Assembly: GCA_963719525.1 (NCBI GenBank)
Contig: CAVRCG010000004.1
Location: 558,001 to 622,000, forward strand
Direction: 5' to 3'
DNA length: 64,000 bases
Source: Bernardetia sp963719525
GTDB taxonomy: Bacteria; Bacteroidota; Bacteroidia; Cytophagales; Bernardetiaceae
The notes beneath the pieces were generated by a model that ran no database searches, was not told the DNA's origin, and saw nothing but the letters and a program-made list of their open reading frames with translations. The position numbers were made by a program, and so were the translations under genes. How positions within the stretch are numbered: position 1 is the first letter of the stretch; each line of letters opens with the position of its first letter. This document shows positions 43,792 to 52,951 of the stretch, piece by piece.

Positions 43792-43970
43792 AAATAAAGT
43801 TAGAAGTTAGATTTAGCTACGCTGACTTTCAGTTCAGAAATTAGAATTAATAAAATGAAAATTATTCATCCAATGAAATTTAGTTCTCTTACTAACTCGC
43901 CCCTTGTCCCTTTCACTAATCCCATTATTCATTTCCCTATTCTCTAACCCCTCGTCCCTCGCCCCTACTC

Positions 43971-44948
43971 ATGAAATTTCTATTCCTATTTATTACTTTT
44001 TTCTTAATTCATTTTTCTTCAAATGCTTTTTCTTCTTTCAATAAAGCAAAGGATTCTGTAGGTCTGGCACGTATAGGAAACAATTTATACATCAAACATA
44101 AAGTTACGATTGGAGAAGATATTTATAAAATTGCTAGAAAATATAGCGTAAACAAAGAAACATTAATTACACTCAACCCGTCTGCTCGTAAGGCTTTACA
44201 GGTAGGTCAAATTTTATTTATTCCACACCCTCAAACGACATACAGAATTTCTCAACTAAAAGGATATAAAGTGCGACCGAGTGAAACACTTTATTCTATT
44301 GCTGATAAGTTTCAGACTGATGTAAAAACTCTAAAAGAACTCAACGAACTTTATTCTACACAGATACAAACAGGTCAAGAATTATTAATTCCCTATCCAA
44401 GTAGTCATCAAGATTTATACACTATTCCTGCTAATGCGTACAGTGCAGCACAAGATCCAAACAAGAAAAATGAAGCTCAACAAAAGTATCACACAGTAGT
44501 AAGTGGCGAAACGCTTTATTCTATTTCTCAAAAATATAAAGTAGAAATAAGTGATTTGAAAAAATGGAATGATAATCCGACAGGGCAAATAAAAGCAGGA
44601 CAAAAAATAACTGTAGGAAAAGGACAAACTCAGACCGAACAAACTTTTATTGTTGCAAGTGCTTCGAATGGACAAGCCAAAAAAGGAAAATCCTATTCAG
44701 AGTCTGGAGTTTGTAATGTTACTTTAAATAGTGATAGACTGGTAGGTTTGCACCGAACAGCACCAGTAGGAACACAAATAAGAGTGCATAACGAAAGTAC
44801 AGGGCGTACAGTAACGGTCGAAATTAGAGGTAAAATCCAAAATATTGACATGAATAAAAATGTAGTAATCATTATTAGTCATGAGGCTGCACGAAAATTA
44901 GGAACGATGAGCAAAGAATTTCCTGTTTATTTGAGTTGGGAACAGTAA
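43971..44948 (+). CDS. Secreted LysM/DPBB cell-wall protein
   Basis: A 325-residue protein with a signal peptide (about 1-19). It has three LysM domains that bind peptidoglycan (KVTIGEDIYKIARKYSVNKE at about 46, KVRPSETLYSIADKFQTDVK at about 100 and HTVVSGETLYSISQKYKVEI at about 170). A C-terminal double-psi beta-barrel follows (residues about 230-325; GVCNVTLNSDRLVGLHRTAPVGT, TVTVEIRGKIQNIDMNKNVVIIISHEAARKLG). This resembles an RlpA-like domain, though the catalytic Asp of RlpA is not sure here. It probably cuts or binds cell wall during growth. It lies 180 bp after ruvA. Confidence 0.85.
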   Translation: MKFLFLFITFFLIHFSSNAFSSFNKAKDSVGLARIGNNLYIKHKVTIGEDIYKIARKYSVNKETLITLNPSARKALQVGQILFIPHPQTTYRISQLKGYKVRPSETLYSIADKFQTDVKTLKELNELYSTQIQTGQELLIPYPSSHQDLYTIPANAYSAAQDPNKKNEAQQKYHTVVSGETLYSISQKYKVEISDLKKWNDNPTGQIKAGQKITVGKGQTQTEQTFIVASASNGQAKKGKSYSESGVCNVTLNSDRLVGLHRTAPVGTQIRVHNESTGRTVTVEIRGKIQNIDMNKNVVIIISHEAARKLGTMSKEFPVYLSWEQ

Positions 44949-44955
44949 ATCAAAT

Positions 44956-45190
44956 GTTTAATCGGTTCTCTGACAATTTTTGCACTTTTGTAATTTTTGG
45001 TAGAAAATAAATCTATCTTGTATTTTGTTTAAGTCTGTACCGAAGGTCTGACTTAGACAAAATAAGCCTTTTTAGAGCTTTAAATACCTATTTTAAACAG
45101 GTCAGACCTTCGGTACAGACCCGTTTAAAATACAAGATAAGTTGCAATGAAGGCTAGGTGCAAAAATTGTCAAACAACCGTTTAATCTTT
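44956..45190. mobile_element. MITE-like element with nested inverted repeats
   Basis: The element has matching ends: GACAATTTTTGCAC (44972-44985) and GTGCAAAAATTGTC (45158-45171). Inside lie TATCTTGTATTTT (45014-45026) with AAAATACAAGATA (45127-45139). Innermost are GTCTGTACCGAAGGTCTGAC (45033-45052) with GTCAGACCTTCGGTACAGAC (45101-45120), a perfect 20-bp pair. Less perfect homology extends outwards to GTTTAATCGGTT and AACCGTTTAATC. The total is about 215-235 bp, with no coding frame. This is the shape of a miniature inverted-repeat element or a stable structured RNA. Confidence 0.7.
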
Positions 45191-45263
45191 ATAAAGAAAA
45201 AATCTACAAATTTTATGTAATTTTGAGTAGTAGAAAACAACTTATAATTTTTGTACGTCATCT

Positions 45264-45460
45264 AAACGTAGCAATCCAAATACCGTTGTTGGTGTTTTAG
45301 CGAAGCGACACCAACAACAGCTCTAACGTAGCAATTTGATTTATCAAATTATTATAATTTTTCTTTACCTAAACGTAGTAATTTAATTTATCAAAAAGAG
45401 AAACATAATTTTACTACACAATCCTAAAATCTGTGCCTTTGTTGGTGTCCCACCAACGAC
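45264..45460. repeat. Repeat cluster: GTTGGTG and TTTGATTTATCAAA families
   Basis: In 200 bp: CTAAACGTAGCAAT at 45263; a full GTTGGTG-type copy at 45286-45317; AACGTAGC then AATTTGATTTATCAAATT at 45333-45350; AACGTAGT then AATTTAATTTATCAAA at 45380-45395; a GTTGGTGTCCCACCAAC variant at 45441-45458. The CTAAACGTAG motif is repeated three times. With the MITE-like element it fills the 550-bp gap before the M16 gene. Confidence 0.75.
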
Positions 45461-45499
45461 TTTCAACAAAATAATTTAATTAAAATCATATTTCTATAA

Positions 45500-46849
45500 A
45501 TGAAAAAATCCTTATTATCTAGTTTAGTCTTACTCATTTTATTTTTTGGAAGCTTTGTTCCGACTGATAAAAATGATATAAAAGACGGTTCTAAAATTGA
45601 GTTTACAGAGTTTACACTCAAAAACGGTTTGCATGTCATTTTACATGAAGACCATTCTGTTCCTCTTGTTGCTGTTAGTGTTCTTTATCATGTAGGTTCG
45701 AAAAATGAAGAACCCAACCGAACAGGTTTTGCACACTTTTTTGAGCATTTGCTTTTCGAAGGTTCAAAGAATATCAAGCGTGGAGAATTTGATGATTATA
45801 TCGAAAATTCAGGAGGAGCAAATAACGCAAACACTTCCTATGACCGTACTTTTTATTATGAAATAATGCCTTCCAATCAATTAGAATTAGCTATTTGGTT
45901 AGAGTCTGAACGTATGTTACATGCTAGAGTAGATAGCACAGGAATCGAAACGCAGCGACAAGTAGTAAAAGAAGAACGTCGTCAGCGCATCGACAACCAG
46001 CCCTATGGTTCTATTTTGGAAGAAACTATGAAACGAGTTTATACCACTCACCCTTACAAATCTTCTATTATTGGTTCGATGGATCATTTGGATGCAGCCG
46101 AAGAAAATGATTATAAAAGTTTTTATGAAAAATATTACGTTCCTAATAATGCCGTAGTGAGTATTGCTGGAGATATTGATACAAAGACTGCACAAGCATT
46201 AGTAGAAAAATATTTTGAAGGCATTCCGAGAGGAGAAAAAGTAAATCAACCTACTATCGTTGAACCTGCACAGACTAGAGAAGTGCGTGATACAGTCTAT
46301 GATAATATTCAACTTCCTGCTGTTATTCAGGCGTTTAAAGTTCCTGCTCGTGGACAAAGTGATTATTATGCTACCAAAATGTTATTTACACTTCTTTCTG
46401 ATGGAGAGAGTTCAAGGCTTTCCAAATCGGTAAAAGATGCGCAACAGAAAGCTGTTTTTGTAGGAGCTTTTCCGTTAGATTTGGAACAAAATCCGAGTGT
46501 TGCGCTTGCTTTTGGTATTGCCTCAATGGGCGTAAATCCGTTGGATTTGGAAGCTGCTATGAATGGAGAATACACTAAGGTAAAACAGGAATTGATTGAA
46601 GAAAGAGAGTTTCAAAAGCTCAAAAATCAATTTGAAGCCAACTTCTATACTCAAAATAGTACTATTGCAGGAATTGCTGAAACGTTGGCTGATAATCATG
46701 TTTATGGTGGAGATGCAAATCTTATCAATACCGAAATAGAAAATTATATGAAGGTAACACGAGAAGAAATACAAGAAGCTGCCAAAAAGTATTTGGTAGA
46801 TGAAAATAAAGTTACTTTACATTATTTGCCAAAACCAGCAAAGGAATAA
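45500..46849 (+). CDS. Zinc protease of the M16 (pitrilysin) family, active form
   Basis: A 449-residue protein with a signal-like N terminus (about 1-20). The inverted zinc motif is HFFEH at residues 79-83 (TGFAHFFEHLLFEGSKN), followed by the third ligand region in VVKEERRQRIDNQP. The insulinase C-terminal lobe follows. M16 enzymes degrade peptides inside a clam-shell chamber. The next gene, 103 bp on, encodes an M16-like protein lacking the motif; the two together would form the active/inactive pair known from several bacteria. Location is probably periplasmic. Confidence 0.9.
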   Translation: MKKSLLSSLVLLILFFGSFVPTDKNDIKDGSKIEFTEFTLKNGLHVILHEDHSVPLVAVSVLYHVGSKNEEPNRTGFAHFFEHLLFEGSKNIKRGEFDDYIENSGGANNANTSYDRTFYYEIMPSNQLELAIWLESERMLHARVDSTGIETQRQVVKEERRQRIDNQPYGSILEETMKRVYTTHPYKSSIIGSMDHLDAAEENDYKSFYEKYYVPNNAVVSIAGDIDTKTAQALVEKYFEGIPRGEKVNQPTIVEPAQTREVRDTVYDNIQLPAVIQAFKVPARGQSDYYATKMLFTLLSDGESSRLSKSVKDAQQKAVFVGAFPLDLEQNPSVALAFGIASMGVNPLDLEAAMNGEYTKVKQELIEEREFQKLKNQFEANFYTQNSTIAGIAETLADNHVYGGDANLINTEIENYMKVTREEIQEAAKKYLVDENKVTLHYLPKPAKE

Positions 46850-46883
46850 ATTTATTTAATTCTTTATTATTTAAAAAGAAATT

Positions 46884-46926
46884 CCTTGTATTTCATTCTT
46901 AGTGAAACTTAGTGCCTTAGTGTTAA
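46884..46926 (+). repeat. CTTAGTG-family repeat between the M16 genes
   Basis: CCTTGTATTTCATTC then TTAGTGAAACTTAGTG then CCTTAGTGTTAA. It shares words with the 16097 and 18246 repeats. It occupies most of the 103-bp spacer. Confidence 0.55.
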
Positions 46927-46952
46927 GAAATTCATAATTCAAAAAATATAAA

Positions 46953-49025
46953 ATGAAAAATAAACTAATTTTAAGTATTGCCTTTATAGTGGCATTCTTA
47001 TTCAATGGCTGTACGCCTGTTCCTTCTGGTTCTACTGGAAAGTTAGACCGAAGCAAAGCTCCAAAAGCTGGAGAAGCTCGCAAGGTAGAAATTGCAAAAT
47101 CAAAGTCGTTTACATTAGCGAATGGCTTACAAGTTTTTGTAGTCGAAAATCACAAAATTCCACAAGTTTCGTATTCTTTGGTTGTTGATTATGACCCAAT
47201 TATGGAAGGGAAACGTGTTGGAATGCTCAATATGTTTGGTTCAATGTTGCGCCGTGGAACGGAATCACGCACAAAAGAAAAGCTAGATGAAGAAATTGAT
47301 TTTATGGGAGCAAATCTAATCACTTATTCAAGAGGAATTTATGCTTCTTCATTAAAACGTCATTCGGATAATCTGCTTTCTATCTTTTCAGATGTACTTT
47401 ACAATCCTTCTTTTTCGGAAGAAGAGTTGGCAAAAGTACGCAACGAATCACTTTCTAATCTTCAATCTTTACCTTCTAGTCCAGAACAAATTGCTGGTAA
47501 TGTAGTGGCAAAAGTAAATTATGGAAACAATCACCCTTACGGAGAAGTAGAAACAGAAACGACCATTAATGCTGTCAAAAATGAAGATTTAAAAGATTTT
47601 CATCAAACTTATTTCCGTCCTAATGTGGCTTACTTAGCTATTGTAGGAGATATTACGCTAGAAGAAGCACAAGCACAAGCTGAAAAACATTTTGCAGAAT
47701 GGGAGAAAAAAGATGTTCCAAAAACAAAATACGATGCTCCCAAAGCAGTAGAAAAACCACAAGTAGCCATTTCAAACCGTGCTGGTGCTGTTCAAACGGT
47801 CATTAATGTTACCTATCCTGTTTTTTACCCATTAAATAGCAAAGATTATGTAGCTGCACGACTTATGAACGGTATTGTAGGTAATAGTGGTTTTGGTGCA
47901 AGACTTATCCAAAATCTTCGTGAAGATAAAGCATACACGTATGGCGCATATTCTTCGTTAAGTCCTGATGAGCTTTCTTCTTCGTTTACCATGTCTGCAA
48001 GTGTCCGTAATGAAGTTACTGATAGCGCAGTCGTCCAGTTTTTGTACGAATTAAAGCGTATAAAAGATGAGCCTGTTACGAAAGCCGAGCTAGATAGAGT
48101 AAAAGCAAGTGTAATCGGTTCGTTTGTTCGTTCTTTAGAAAGTCCTCAAACGGTAGCTAATTTTGCGATTAATATTGCAAGGTATAATCTGCCTACTGAT
48201 TTTTATAGCAATTACATTCAAAAAATTAATTCTATAACAGTAGAAGACGTTCAAAATGCAGCTAAGAAATACATGAAGCCAGAAAATATTACGATTGTAG
48301 CAGTAGGCGACCAAAGTATTTTGGTTGAAAAGTTAGCTCCTTTTGGAAACGTTCAGGTGTATGATGCCTTTGGAGAAATGGCTGCACAAGCCGATCAACG
48401 CATTTTGATAGGAATGGACGTTGATAAAGTAATCCAAAATTACCTAGACAAAATTGGAGGTAAAAAATGGAACGAAGTTACTTCTATGGAAAAGCAACAG
48501 ACAATGAGTATTGCAGGATTACAAATGGAACAAAAAATCTATATTCAAAACCAGCAAAAAGTAGCTTTAGAAGTTGCCAAGATGGGAATGAAACAGATTT
48601 ATGACGGCAAAAAAGCGTATTTAGTAATGCAGGGAAAAGCGCAAGAACTCCCAGCAGAGCAAGTAAATAACATAAAAGAACAAACATTTATCAATCCGTA
48701 TTCGCAGTACGACAAATCAAATGGTTATACCGTTGAGCTGATGGGAGCGCAAGTAGTGGAAGACAAATCTGTATTTGAAGTGAAGATTACACACAAAGAT
48801 TATGGAGAGCGTTTGCAGTATTTTGACCCTAAGACAGGGCTTTTAATTAAAGAAGTTTCGGCAGAAGGCGAGATGATGATAAAAGATTACCGAAAAGTAG
48901 GAAATACAAATCTTTTAATTCCTTACAAAATGGAGGGTAATTCTCCACAAGGAGCATACAAAATTGAAGTGGAAAAAGTAGAACTTAATCCTACTATTGA
49001 TGCCAAAGTATTTATGGTAGATTAG
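46953..49025 (+). CDS. Inactive M16-family lipoprotein with LolA-like C-terminal domain
   Basis: A 690-residue lipoprotein (signal ends FLFNGC, Cys20). Residues about 45-460 follow the M16 fold (SFTLANGLQVFVVENHKIPQVS, IVGDITLEEAQAQAEKHFAEW, TVINVTYPVFYPLN), but the metal motif is replaced by VGMLNMFGSMLRRGTES, so it cannot bind zinc there. Residues about 475-690 resemble LolA/lipoprotein-sorting or outer-membrane lipoprotein domains (YLDKIGGKKWNEVTSMEKQQ, YFDPKTGLLIKEVSAEGEM, DYRKVGNTNLLIPYKME). It is probably the non-catalytic partner of the upstream M16 protease. Confidence 0.8.
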   Translation: MKNKLILSIAFIVAFLFNGCTPVPSGSTGKLDRSKAPKAGEARKVEIAKSKSFTLANGLQVFVVENHKIPQVSYSLVVDYDPIMEGKRVGMLNMFGSMLRRGTESRTKEKLDEEIDFMGANLITYSRGIYASSLKRHSDNLLSIFSDVLYNPSFSEEELAKVRNESLSNLQSLPSSPEQIAGNVVAKVNYGNNHPYGEVETETTINAVKNEDLKDFHQTYFRPNVAYLAIVGDITLEEAQAQAEKHFAEWEKKDVPKTKYDAPKAVEKPQVAISNRAGAVQTVINVTYPVFYPLNSKDYVAARLMNGIVGNSGFGARLIQNLREDKAYTYGAYSSLSPDELSSSFTMSASVRNEVTDSAVVQFLYELKRIKDEPVTKAELDRVKASVIGSFVRSLESPQTVANFAINIARYNLPTDFYSNYIQKINSITVEDVQNAAKKYMKPENITIVAVGDQSILVEKLAPFGNVQVYDAFGEMAAQADQRILIGMDVDKVIQNYLDKIGGKKWNEVTSMEKQQTMSIAGLQMEQKIYIQNQQKVALEVAKMGMKQIYDGKKAYLVMQGKAQELPAEQVNNIKEQTFINPYSQYDKSNGYTVELMGAQVVEDKSVFEVKITHKDYGERLQYFDPKTGLLIKEVSAEGEMMIKDYRKVGNTNLLIPYKMEGNSPQGAYKIEVEKVELNPTIDAKVFMVD

Positions 49026-49050
49026 ATTTTTGTAAAAAACACACAAAATT

Positions 49051-49092
49051 AAGGTTCTGGAAAGGTAATTTCAAATTGCTTTTTCAGAACTT
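49051..49092 (+). terminator. Terminator after the M16 operon
   Basis: AAGGTTCTGGAAAG pairs with CTTTTTCAGAACTT over about 12 bp, followed by a T-run (TTTTTTATAT). Confidence 0.65.
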
Positions 49093-49624
49093 TTTTATAT
49101 TATTAGCTAAACTACAAAAACTCTAATGGCTAAAAATATTCGACCAACACATCTCAAAGGGAACAATAATTGTCATAGCTCTAGCTAATTAAGTTTATAA
49201 AAGTCATTCAAAATCACAAAATATCTACAAAATACTGCGATATTTTAATTAATTCTGCTTTTTGAACAAATTATTCCTAATAAAATCCTATCTTTACTCA
49301 AAAAGATTGACAAAATAGATAGTTAAAATCAATCTACCTTATTAAATAAATAGAAACGAGATTTTTAATAATTTATCAAACTCTGTTTCCTATTTTATGG
49401 TATTTTTTTATTTTTTTCTGTATTTTCAAGATACTATTCAATATGCTATTCAATAGCATCGTTAATTAGTTAAAAGTAAATCTGATCATCTAAAATAGGT
49501 TTTCTTTATTGTGTTATCTAATTTCTGTATTATTTTTTGCAATTTTATCTATTACGAACAAATTGTACTATTGAATTGATAACTAAGTTAAAATATTAAA
49601 TAAAATATAATTTGATTATATATT
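49093..49624. other. Gene-free AT-rich region with palindrome
   Basis: About 530 bp with no supported ORF. The only clear structure is ATGCTATTCAATAGCAT (49443-49459), a perfect 8-bp-arm palindrome with a 1-base centre, preceded by ATACTATTCAAT, so ATTCAAT is repeated. It lies 165 bp before the next gene and could be an operator. Confidence 0.45.
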
Positions 49625-52600
49625 ATGCGTAACATACAAGTCTTACTCTTTTCGCTCTTCACTCTTATCAGTCTTTCTTTTGTTAGTCATTCTTCGTATG
49701 CACAACTCTTGCAAGGTATTGTTACGGTAAATAATGGAGCTTCTATTTCTAATGACGAAGAAGGGCGAGTTATTTTGAAAATCTTTGCTAAAGGAGCAAA
49801 CGAAATGCGTGTTAGTAATAATGCCAGTTTTATTGGCGCACGTTGGGAATCCTTTGAAGGACAGAAAAATTGGCGTTTAGATGCTCGTGAAGATGGAATA
49901 AAGACAGTTTATGTACAGTTCAGAGACAAATCGGGTTCACTTGTTTCTGACCCAACAGTTGCACAGGTAGAACTTGACCGTAGTCCTCCGACAAATCCTT
50001 CTATCAACATTAATTCGGGTGCAGAATACACCAATGCTAGAGATAGAAAAGTATATCTACAATTATACTGCGACGAAGCTTACGAGATGCAAATCAGTAA
50101 TAGAAGTGATTTTCAAGATGCACCTCGTTGGTATCCTTATAAAGAAACAATTCAAGGCTGGCCTCTCACAGGTGGAGAAGGTACAAAACAAGTTTATGCT
50201 CGCTATAGAGATTATGCAGGAAATATTTCTAAAAGTGCTATTGATACAATTATTGTTGATCAAACTCCTCCGAAAGGAAAATTTGAAATAAATGATGGAG
50301 CAAGATTTACAACTTCTCGTAATGTAAAATTAAGTTTTAATGCCGAAGGAGCAAGTGATGTTTCTATTCAATCGTTAGGAACATGGGTACCTTATGAAAA
50401 AGAAATGGATTTTGAATTGCCTGCCGAACAAGGACCTCAAGTAGTGGCCGTTAAGTTTAGAGATAAAATGGGTAATCAATCAAAGCCTGCTTTTGCACGT
50501 ATTATCCTAGATTTGGAAGCTCCTTCTATGCCCAGAATATTAGTAAATGGAGGAAATCGTTATACCAAAAGTCATAATGTAAATATTCGTCTTTCTGCTA
50601 TTGGTGCATCTGAAATGATGGTTAGTAATGACCCTAATTTGCGTGGTGCAGAATGGAAACCCTATCGTTATTTACTTCCTAGTTGGACATTTGATGTAGC
50701 AGATGGAGAAAAAATGGTTTATGTAAAATTTAGAGATGAAGCAGGAAATGAAACAGAAATAAAATCAGACAAAATTATTCTTGACCAAGGGCAACCAACA
50801 GGAGGAAAAATAAAAATCGTTTCGAAAGAAGGAAGCGAAGGAACAACTAATAATAAAGAAGGATTAGTAAATCTTGAACTTTCTGTACAAGATGACGACG
50901 CTCGTTATATGATGGTCAGTAATACAGAAAACTTTTTTGAAGGACGTTGGGAAATATACAGAAATAAAGTAGAAGACTGGAAACTTGCTGTAGGAGATGG
51001 CGAAAAAGCCGTCTATGTCAAGTTTAGAGATAGGGCAGGAAATGTATCTTCACCAGTTTCGGATAGAGTGATTTTAGACCTTACTGCTCCTATTGATACA
51101 CGTATAGCTGTTGAAAAAAGATCAAAATATGTGCGTAGTACCTCTGTTGCCGTAAATGTATATGCTCGTGGAGCTAGTGAAGTGATGTTAGGAAAATCTG
51201 AAGCATTTACTGGTGGAACATGGCAAAAATATGAGGAAGAAATAAAAGGGTGGCAGTTGGAAGGAGAAGATGGAAAAAAAGTAGTGTATGCAAAATTCAA
51301 AGATGAAGCAGGAAATGTTACTCCACCTATTAGCACAGAAATTATTTTGGATAGAGTAGCACCTCAAGACCCACAAATTAGAATAAATAAAGGTGATAGT
51401 GTTACCAATAATCCAAACAAAGTAGTGCTTTTACAAGCCAAAGCAGATGGAGCTATTACCATGCAAATCGGAATGGATGCTGCTTTCACAGGAAGCCGAT
51501 GGATTAATTATCAAGCAGGAAAAAATGTTCCATTTGCTCTTCCAGGAGACGATGGAATGAAGGAAATTTTTGCTCGTTTTAAAGATGAAGCAGGAAACGT
51601 TTCAGAAGTTGTTTCTCAAAAAATCCTTCTTGATCGTACTCCTCCTATTGTTGGAGAAGTCAAAATTAATGATGGTGACAACGGAACAAATGTACAAACG
51701 GTAGGACTTACGCTCAATGCACAAGGAGCAACTCACATGATGCTTTCTAATCGTATTGATTTTCCAGAGGCAAAATGGGAATCTTACAACACTACAAAAC
51801 AGTTTACTTTGGTAGGAGAAGACGGAATTAAGTTTGTTTTTGTTCGTTATAGAGATGGAGTAGGTAATATTTCTGAAATTGCTTATGACAGAATTGGACT
51901 TGACCGTACAGCTCCAACAGACGGAGAAATTACAATCAACAAAAAAGCAAAATATACAACTAATATTAATAAGTATGTTCGTTTAGAATTGCGTGCAAAG
52001 GGAGCTTACGAAATGCGTATTGGAAAAAGCGAATCAATGGATAGTGCTTCATGGCAACCCTTCAAACCAATTATAATGAACCATATCTTGGCAGGAGAAG
52101 ATGGAGAAAATTTAGTTTGGGTGCAATTTGGTGATAAGTCTGGAAACCAAACTAAGCCAATCAGTGCGAGTATTATTTTAGACAGACAAGCACCTTTTGG
52201 AGAAGAAATTATTATTAATAATAGTGAGCCTTATACCAACAAACATCAAGTAAAATTGAATATAATGGCAGAAGAAGCTACTCACATGATGATTAGTAAT
52301 ATGAGAGGCTTTCCACCTCCTGCACGTTGGGAAGAGTACAACACGACTTCTAATTGGACTTTATCGGGAGCAGATGGCTACAAGACTGTGTATATAAAAT
52401 TTAGAGATGAAGCTGGAAATCAATCCTTTGTAGCGAGTTCTCAAATCTTATTAGATACGCAGCCACCACAACCAGGTATTATCAGAATTGAAGGTGGACA
52501 AACTCGTGTAAAAGACAACCAAGTAACATTGCTTTTCAATGCTCGCCAAGCCAATTATATAATGGTTTCGAACTCTGCCAAATTTGATGACGGTTCGTAC

Positions 52601-52738
52601 TGGCAAGAATACAACGACAAGATAGAATGGGTCTTGACAGATGGACAGGGTTACAAAAGAGTCTATGCAAAATTCAAAGATACCAGCGAAAATGAAACAG
52701 GAATTATATTTGCCGAAATAACAGTAGAAGGATTTTAG
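49625..52738 (+). CDS. Eleven-module Ig-like repeat surface protein
   Basis: A 1037-residue secreted protein (signal ends HSSYAQ, about residue 26). It consists of 11 tandem modules of about 92 residues with the plan IxINxGxxYT, then VxLxLxAxGAxxMxISN, WxxY, (G/A)DGxKxVYVKFRDEAGNxS and LDRxxP. Module borders can be seen at each LDR/LDL/VDQ-xPP turn. The repeats are beta-rich, like other bacterial Ig-like tandem domains, so the chain would be a long rod. It lacks a lipobox, catalytic motif or C-terminal sorting signal of the T9SS type. It is probably a cell-surface or secreted adhesin-like protein; function unknown. Confidence 0.8.
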   Translation: MRNIQVLLFSLFTLISLSFVSHSSYAQLLQGIVTVNNGASISNDEEGRVILKIFAKGANEMRVSNNASFIGARWESFEGQKNWRLDAREDGIKTVYVQFRDKSGSLVSDPTVAQVELDRSPPTNPSININSGAEYTNARDRKVYLQLYCDEAYEMQISNRSDFQDAPRWYPYKETIQGWPLTGGEGTKQVYARYRDYAGNISKSAIDTIIVDQTPPKGKFEINDGARFTTSRNVKLSFNAEGASDVSIQSLGTWVPYEKEMDFELPAEQGPQVVAVKFRDKMGNQSKPAFARIILDLEAPSMPRILVNGGNRYTKSHNVNIRLSAIGASEMMVSNDPNLRGAEWKPYRYLLPSWTFDVADGEKMVYVKFRDEAGNETEIKSDKIILDQGQPTGGKIKIVSKEGSEGTTNNKEGLVNLELSVQDDDARYMMVSNTENFFEGRWEIYRNKVEDWKLAVGDGEKAVYVKFRDRAGNVSSPVSDRVILDLTAPIDTRIAVEKRSKYVRSTSVAVNVYARGASEVMLGKSEAFTGGTWQKYEEEIKGWQLEGEDGKKVVYAKFKDEAGNVTPPISTEIILDRVAPQDPQIRINKGDSVTNNPNKVVLLQAKADGAITMQIGMDAAFTGSRWINYQAGKNVPFALPGDDGMKEIFARFKDEAGNVSEVVSQKILLDRTPPIVGEVKINDGDNGTNVQTVGLTLNAQGATHMMLSNRIDFPEAKWESYNTTKQFTLVGEDGIKFVFVRYRDGVGNISEIAYDRIGLDRTAPTDGEITINKKAKYTTNINKYVRLELRAKGAYEMRIGKSESMDSASWQPFKPIIMNHILAGEDGENLVWVQFGDKSGNQTKPISASIILDRQAPFGEEIIINNSEPYTNKHQVKLNIMAEEATHMMISNMRGFPPPARWEEYNTTSNWTLSGADGYKTVYIKFRDEAGNQSFVASSQILLDTQPPQPGIIRIEGGQTRVKDNQVTLLFNARQANYIMVSNSAKFDDGSYWQEYNDKIEWVLTDGQGYKRVYAKFKDTSENETGIIFAEITVEGF

Positions 52739-52772
52739 ATAAATAGAATTTTTAATTAGGTAAAACAAAGTG

Positions 52773-52810
52773 ATAGGGCATTTTCATAATTTTTTATGAA
52801 AATGCCCTAT
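52773..52810 (+). terminator. Strong terminator after the repeat-protein gene
   Basis: ATAGGGCATTTTCATAA (52773-52789) and TTATGAAAATGCCCTAT (52794-52810) form a perfect 17-bp stem with a 4-base loop, followed by T-rich sequence. Confidence 0.9.
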
Positions 52811-52891
52811 TTCATTTTGAAAATATTCTTTTAAAAAAAATCTTACAGACCCCGTTTTCAAAAAATGGAACTTTCAACCTACTTTTTTTGG

Positions 52892-52899
52892 TATATTTG
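52892..52899 (+). promoter_or_regulatory. -7 box for hisS
   Basis: TATATTTG matches TAnnTTTG, 53 bp before the hisS ATG and after the terminator. Confidence 0.55.
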
Positions 52900-52951
52900 T
52901 ATCACTAAAAAATAAAAAGACAATTCTAAAAGAAAATATCAAAATTCAGTT

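Noticed and set aside
44956..45190. Insertion sequence with a transposase
   Set aside because: There are terminal inverted repeats but only about 220 bp and no ORF, so at most a non-autonomous element.
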